Source: Gordionus sp. m RMFG-2023 (taxonomy: Eukaryota > Nematomorpha > Gordioida > Chordodea > Parachordodidae). From it: a stretch of 64,000 bases of DNA. Of the stretch, positions 59,101 to 64,000 are shown in pieces. Where the stretch lies: positions 23,670,508-23,734,507 of the forward strand of contig NC_088776.1 in NCBI RefSeq assembly GCF_954871325.1, in the 5' to 3' direction. The notes under the pieces were generated by a model that searched no databases, had not been told where the DNA came from, and worked only from the letters and a program-made list of their open reading frames with translations. Numbering within the stretch: position 1 is the stretch's first letter; each line of letters begins with the position of its first letter. The position numbers and the translations under genes are program-made.

Positions 59101-62100
59101 TCAGATTTCAATTCTAAATAGTTAAAGCCCCTCTCTATTCCATTTTTTTAATCTTAGCCACTATCTTCAAAGAATCGTGGCCTTTTTTAAAAAAATGGCA
59201 ACATTATTCTCGTTGGTTCTCTCTCAAAACCTTTTGGCAGATTTTATATACAATTCTATAAAATATTGTATTTATTTTCCACTCTTACAACATTCCCAAA
59301 ATGAACCATTTTATGTGATTATTTTTAGTAGATTGTTATTGTAATATTTTAATGAAGTATTTTAATTCCATAAATTGCCATTTTGTAAATAATTTCAAAC
59401 AAAAATGATATATTTTTTATTATTAGTAACCTAAATGTCTCTCATCTGTCTGAGATCTTGGTCCATATGAATTTTTATCAATTAGCTTATTTGTGGAAAG
59501 TCAATTACTGATTTTTTCCAAACTCTCCAATAATAACGATTTTGGAAAGTTTAACGATAATTAATTTTGTTTATAAACAAATTTTTATTACATTCATCCG
59601 TTTATATCTTGATGTTAAAAAAATTATAATATTTAATACATACGATAAAAGGTAATTCATTTCATATTTTGTATTACCTTTCTTTTGTCATTTTCATCAA
59701 TCACTTTCATTTATTATATTATATTAAAAACACTTTACACTATTGTCATTTGTCGCATCAATTATTATCATCCATACAATACAAATACATAATTATTCGC
59801 GTTATTTCCTAGCTATTGTATGCATACATACTACACTTTCATACATATAATAGCTCATCTTATATTATAAATTTTATACCTACAATACAATATTTCGTTT
59901 TAAATTTAAGTTAAATCGATGCGCAGGCGCACTGTAAAATATAAAGTCGAAAGAATGAATAAGCCATTATCTATATTTACGTTTTATATGAATATGCTGC
60001 ATTAAATCCAAAATAAGCTGTTTTACAATCAGGAATGTTTTAACAAATCTTTTTTCTTCATAAAAAATATTAAAGACCCACCCGGTTCGGGCCGGCTTCT
60101 ACTTTGGCCATAGTCATGTGTATGTCATAAAATGTTTTGATTACTGACATTTTAATAAGATTATTAATTGATTTAAAACAGTTTTTTTAAGAATTAGATA
60201 CTTTTCCCCATAAATAAAATAATATAAGGCGTAAAATATTTTACAAATTTAATGCTTGCTTCTGTAGCCTTAGATTTATTTTACTATTTATGTAATTAAT
60301 TTTATATTTTGTATAATTTAGACATGATAATTCTTTTTCTATTTACCTCCGTCATAAAAATTATTTCTATTTTTATATGTTTTATTTGAGAATATGACAT
60401 ATGGACTTAGGTAATCAATGTATTTGACTATAATTAATTTTTAAAACAAAAATTCTTTGTTTAATTGGCTATGCGTCGGCATCTCTTATAATTCAGGCTT
60501 GTTTTAGTAAATCGAGTTTAATTTATGAGTAAGTTTTGATCTTTTCCCTAGCGACGTAATAGTTTGGAATCAGAGTCATAATGATATTATAACTTGGTTC
60601 AATCTACTCCACCATTTATAATTTTATAAATATATGTAATTTACGCAATTTTTTTAATATAATCTACACTTTATTTATTAACATTATAAAAAAAATCTTC
60701 CCACTCAACTCGAAACTCATTTTTTAAAAAAAATTCGATATTCAAAGTTTTTTAAACTACTTATAAAATATTTATGATCTTTATCAATAACAGCATATGC
60801 AGATTTATATTGATCGTTTTATAAAAAAATATTAGGTTTTTTTTCAAATCAGACTAATTATTATAATTAATATTAATTTACCCATCAGCTAGTTAAATTT
60901 GTGTTCCCTACTTATAATTTAATTAATTTTTTTAAATATTTATTGACACAAGAATTAATAGGTATTTTTATATAATAAACATTGAATTTATTGTATTATT
61001 AATCATATCGTTTTAATTTCTTATATATACATGGTATATAAATGCCTCATGTGATGTTTATTACCAATATTTTATATAATGTTAAACGGCTCGATTTTTA
61101 AAAACGGCTAATCACTATTTTAACCAAAAAATATTATACAACTCTGTAGATTTTTCTCATAGTTGGCAGAAAGTTTTCGACATTTATTAACGAAATCTCG
61201 AGGCTTGCTTAATATTAATTTGGCTAAAATCTTAATTAGTGATTGGCTAAATCGATCAGTTTAACAACACAAATTTTATACGTCTCAATTATCTGAAATT
61301 TCTAAACCCGGCACTATGGTATCTGGTTTATGGACGCTTTGGATTCTTTGCAATGCCTAATTACAATAATTTCCTCGTTTCAAAATACTATAAAAAATTA
61401 GCCATTTTAGTGTTAAACTATCAGAGATCAGGCCTTCGTGCTTTATATGTTTTCCTCGTTTTTTGCTTTCTAGTTTTACCTCTAATTCAAGTCGGGGTGT
61501 AAAAAAATTACTTCTACAATTGAGGTTGGTCCAAACTGACTCATCTAAGCTTATCGAATTTCCTCGCTCCATAATTTTATATACCTGAAACGTATAATAT
61601 ATTTTCTATAAGTTTTCCGACCTGGCCCTTATTAATACATTTTTTCAAAACTTCGGCCATTTGTACGGCCAGCCTGAAAAGATTTTTGGAGTCGCCAACC
61701 TCTACTATGCAGCTCTCTGTTAACGGTAAAAATTTAAATTGGATATATATAAACCATGTTCTTTTCTTTTTATGCCTAAAGTATACAAAAACGATTTTCC
61801 CCTCTTACAACAAATATATTATACTAACATATTATCATTTCATAATTTTTTTATAATCTATAAACTCTATTACTTAATCTTTTTTTGTCAAAAATAATAC
61901 CGCTCTCTATAATATATTACTTTTCTGTTTATATTATTCATTTATACAAATCCTAATCTATTTATTTAAAACCTCAAAAACCATATTACATGTTTTATAA
62001 ATCGTATATATAATTTTAAATTTTTTGATTTTGAATTATTCGATTTTTTATTTATAAACAGATACAGACCTTAATTAAAAATTGTTAATTACCGAAAATT

Positions 62101-62651
62101 TTTCATAAGTTAAAAACAAAAAAACTTTACCAGTCTTACAAAACCTTTTATGAAATCTTCTTTGGCATTAATACAAGTTTTTTCAAATGTTTCTTTTTTA
62201 AAATGCAAAATCAATAACCTTTTAATACAAATGTAGATAAAATTTATATTGATTTTTTTTAACTCTAGGCATCCCTTCCCCTATATCTAGGCGAATACCC
62301 CGGTGGGGTATTGAATAATATTGACGCGGATTTAGAAATAGAAAACGATAACTCCTTTCCTAATCACCTGATTACTGAATCATTACCTTCCTCTAAGTCC
62401 CCCGTCCTCGCTTTGAAAACTAATTTTGACGCCTCCTCCTTTGACATCGATTATCATCACCATAAAATCGATCAAAGTTCAAATTCCATAACACCGTTAG
62501 ACGAATGTGCGGTTAAGGCCGACTGCGACGCTATGCAATACCCAGAAAACGACCACCTAATTTATTCTTCATTTGAACACCAGGCGGATATGGTTTGGAA
62601 CCCTAATTCCATATCTGACGACAGTCTTCTAGTGTTCATTCGCGCCGCTAG
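50179..62651 (+). CDS. ELM2-domain co-repressor protein (atrophin/RERE- or MTA-like), 5' part
   Basis: Exon 1 (50179-50223) encodes MAAYIGEIRIGKDYQ. Exon 2 (62269-62651) encodes 127 codons starting ASLPLYLGEYP and ending MVWNPNSISDDSLLVFIRAAR. Borders are CAG/GTAAAA, TCTAG/GCA and AG/GTAATG, and phases agree. Joined, they give the ELM2 opening (family G-E-I-R-V-G-x-x-x-Q-A-x-L-P) and the later W-x-P-x-x-(S/N)-D-x-x-L-x-x-x-(L/I)-R-A-A-R block. IRAAR after W-x-P is closest to RERE/atrophin; MTA has V-A-R-S. ELM2 recruits histone deacetylases and is normally followed by a SANT domain, which must lie beyond the window or was not found. Two oddities: the start is just before ELM2, so a BAH domain is absent or lies in an unseen exon, and about 85 polar residues (S/D/N/H-rich) separate the two ELM2 halves. 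The first intron is 12.0 kb. Confidence 0.8.
50411..50561. mobile_element. hAT MITE, TAGTGTTGTTAAACGG family, diverged copy (ELM2 intron 1)
   Basis: The left end TAGTTTTGTTAAAAAACCCA and inverted right end GTGTTGTTAAAAAGCTC, with ATTTTAGCC inside. It is more diverged than other copies and no duplication was found. Confidence 0.6.
50562..52800. other. ELM2 gene intron 1, AT-rich part
   Basis: No exon fits the phase of the flanking coding exons. A 57-base segment with good splice borders at 51935-51991 is out of phase. No element ends were recognised. Confidence 0.4.
52828..52935. repeat. Short GC-rich island, probably a transposon scrap
   Basis: About 105 bases with far more G and C than the surrounding intron. 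It begins GGTAGAGCTGTGCG and ends near CGCCGCACCGAC, a weak inverted relation. It may be a small non-autonomous element; an open frame through it (52675-52902) is not supported as coding. Confidence 0.4.
53103..53314 (+). CDS. Possible exon of unknown function inside ELM2 intron 1
   Basis: A pyrimidine-rich acceptor (TTTATATTTGTCAG) leads into an open frame reading LRMPFLDSLLSCRK, TTCYSCRNTKNFLANVEVSD and FKYFEHPYPVN and ending at a stop. Composition is less AT-rich than the flanks, as in coding sequence. The opposite strand is also open over most of the segment (SFTGYGCSKYLKRKGDR), so the strand is uncertain. It could be an alternative last exon, a nested gene, or a transposon piece. No family is recognised. 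Confidence 0.3.
53922..54147. mobile_element. hAT MITE, TAGTGTTGTTAAACGG family, best-preserved ends
   Basis: Inverted ends TAGTGTTGTTAAACG are matched perfectly by CGTTTAACAACACTA. Flanking 8-mers CAACCAGT (53914-53921) and CTACTAGT (54148-54155) match at six of eight. Arms contain GAGCCGATTTTTAAAAACGG and ACTCAATATTT. 226 bp, no coding capacity. Confidence 0.9.
55654..55869. mobile_element. hAT MITE, TAGTGTTGTTAAACGG family copy
   Basis: It starts TAGTGTTGTTAATTAAATGG and ends, inverted, TGTGTTGTTAAATGGC, with the family arm TTTGAGCCGATTTTTAAAAA. The duplication is not clear. Confidence 0.85.
56241..56290. repeat. Near-perfect 24-bp inverted repeat with tiny loop
   Basis: Arm AATTAATTTAAATCATGATT is followed, after a very short centre, by its complement AATCATGATTTAAATTAATT. 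As DNA it could extrude a cruciform and as RNA it could form a long hairpin. It is not associated with a coding frame. Confidence 0.9.
56381..56613. mobile_element. Short AGAGAC...CCTCTGA-ended GGGCC element remnant
   Basis: The left ATCAGAGACATAAAGGTCG and right ATACCTCTGAATG ends are weakly inverted, with GGGCCTG / CGGGCC blocks inside as in the 33983-35252 family. It is worn, about 230 bp. Confidence 0.5.
56614..61076. other. ELM2 gene intron 1, long AT-rich part
   Basis: No exon, RNA gene or element with clear ends was recognised. A slightly GC-richer patch at about 58715-58860 is not open on either strand for a useful length and stays unexplained. Confidence 0.4.
61077..61272. mobile_element. 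hAT MITE, TAGTGTTGTTAAACGG family copy with perfect duplication
   Basis: The 8-bp ATTTTATA occurs at 61069-61076 and 61273-61280. The left end is partly lost (TAATGTTAAACGGCTCG); the right end, inverted, is TTGTGTTGTTAAAC. Family arm GATTTTTAAAAACGGCTAA is present. Confidence 0.85.
61357..61575 (-). CDS. Possible minus-strand exon of unknown function inside ELM2 intron 1
   Basis: A 71-codon frame starts MERGNSISLDESVWTNLN and continues with LELEVKLESKKRGKHIKHEG. It lies just after an acceptor-like ACGTTTCAG and has an internal donor candidate GAG/GTAAAA. Its composition is coding-like. It is not recognised as any family; it could be a nested gene or a transposon piece. Confidence 0.3.
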   Translation of the reverse strand: MMERGNSISLDESVWTNLNCRSNFFTPRLELEVKLESKKRGKHIKHEGLISDSLTLKWLIFYSILKRGNYCN

Positions 62652-64000
62652 GTAATGACTTTTTAAAATGCATTTTTTATTCATATATTATTAGAAATTT
62701 ATCAAAATGTTTTTGAAACATTTTTTTGCTTAAATGTAAAAGTACCCTTCCACCTGTTTTAATTTTTAATCAAATTTTGTCTTTTATTATCATAGTCAAA
62801 TTTCTTATAATTTCTGTTGTAGGGGGATACTTGGTTAATTATTTTTTGGCAGTCATTTTAGCTAATTTATGTCTTGATTCAATTACAAATTCACAACTAC
62901 TAGATCAAAACCTCAATTTAAATTTTCTAGTTGGGTTACTTTGATAATAATTTATTAATAATAGAAGGTTTAATATTTATGACATTTTTTAAATATAAAA
63001 TAAACAAATAAAAAATATATTGTATAAGATGACATTTCTTTCATATAGGATAAGATAATTAATTATACTAATGGCAAGGCTTCGTCCTCCTAGACAGGTT
63101 TTCAACAAGCATTTTTCCACTTAGCCCCCTTTCTTTAGCTACACCTTACCCTCGCTTTAAAACACAAATAGATAAGGCGAACTAAAATCACTCAGGCATT
63201 AAAAAAATAATAATGACTAATAAATCGTATATAAATATAAGATGAGGACAACCATATTTTATGGTTTTTATATAATTATATTTAAAAAATTTTTTATTAC
63301 GTTATGAGGTGAATAAAATGTATAAAAATAAATAAAAGACGCGTTAATTGAACGGGGAGATTAGTTTAACCCTAATTTTTAAATCTTATTTACAAATTGA
63401 TGATGGATATATTCCTTTATAATATATAAATTCCTTTTTTAGATATATTTTTTATTTTGGTATTCATATCAAATACTTGTAATTTTAAATTTTTAAACAT
63501 TATCAAGCTGTTTACATTACATAATGAATCTTTTTTTTCATTTTTATATTACATTATAAACCACATTCTAACTATTACGATGTGGTGTTTGGTGTAGCAT
63601 TAGTGTTCTATTCTATAATAGCTATACTACGCAAAATAAATTTAGGCGTTTAATACATTTATTATGCTATTACTGTACTATGTAATATGTTTTAATTGCT
63701 TCAATATGTGTTATATTATATTGTAATACATAGTAAGTAAGTGTAATAATTTAATATATTTTTGGTTAAATCTTTTTTAATCAACTACTCGCCACCACCA
63801 ACCGATGCGTTATTATCGTAAATTAAATATAAAATTGTAATACATTTGGATTATTATAAATGGACATTCATAAAAATATTTATAATGACGGGAATATAAA
63901 AAATCAATACTTAAATGTTTAGAAAAATCCTTCTTTGAAGTATAAAGTTGACGTTTAAAATATAATATATTTGACACATATTTCGGGATTTATTTTTATA
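62652..64000. other. Sequence after ELM2 exon 2
   Basis: It should be intron 2 of the ELM2 gene. No exon encoding the next ELM2 segment or SANT was recognised. The hydrophobic frame at 62726-62944 is phase-incompatible and looks like AT-rich noise. A GC-richer patch at 63070-63190 has no clear open frame. Confidence 0.4.

Noticed and set aside
62726-62944. 72-codon frame as the next ELM2 exon
   Set aside because: It does not continue the ELM2 motif, needs a start inside the intron, and is a hydrophobic AT-rich frame.
1-64000. Bacterial-style operons, ribosome binding sites, rRNA and tRNA genes
   Set aside because: The sequence is metazoan nuclear DNA with spliced genes; no rRNA or tRNA sequence was recognised on either strand.

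Overview
The window is very AT-rich animal DNA. I recognise three interrupted host genes, and most of the remaining sequence is transposable-element debris. A metazoan source is indicated by an intracellular-type immunoglobulin (Ig) protein, an ELM2 co-repressor-type protein and the ciliary transport subunit IFT54. IFT54 implies cilia or flagella somewhere in the life cycle. Introns are either tiny (41-72 bp) or swollen by transposons to 1-12 kb. The species cannot be named from this sequence alone; a small, AT-rich, possibly simplified invertebrate would fit, but that is inference.

Layout. 1.2-8.2 kb, minus strand: seven phase-compatible exons of a protein with I-set-like Ig domains separated by disordered linkers, one carrying a long Asn run. 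It is partial at both ends. 9.4-17.2 kb: hAT-type DNA transposon relics, MITEs and a decayed tandem array. 19.0-29.3 kb, plus strand: an eight-exon IFT54/TRAF3IP1 gene with complete start and stop, predicted at 334 aa. Its large introns hold a hAT MITE, a hAT relic, a GC-richer retroelement fossil and a GACCGGG-ended element. 30.1-33.3 kb: a Merlin element with long terminal inverted repeats and an 8-bp target duplication, inserted in a non-autonomous element rich in GGGCGGG blocks. 33.8-36.8 kb: a hAT element with an exact 8-bp duplication, containing a second element that contains a third. 38.4-41.5 kb: a pogo/Tigger element flanked by TA. 42.5-43.8 kb: worn Ty3/Gypsy debris. 44.0-49.5 kb: a young-looking Ty3/Gypsy LTR retrotransposon on the minus strand, flanked by TATTT duplications. 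50.2-62.7 kb and beyond, plus strand: the first two exons of an ELM2-domain gene (atrophin/RERE- or MTA-like), with a 12-kb first intron full of MITEs.

How it fits together. No operon-like organisation is expected or seen. The three host genes are functionally unrelated (Ig scaffold or muscle type, ciliary transport, chromatin co-repressor). Gene models rest on splice-phase agreement plus family motifs. Element boundaries rest on terminal inverted repeats and target-site duplications read by eye.
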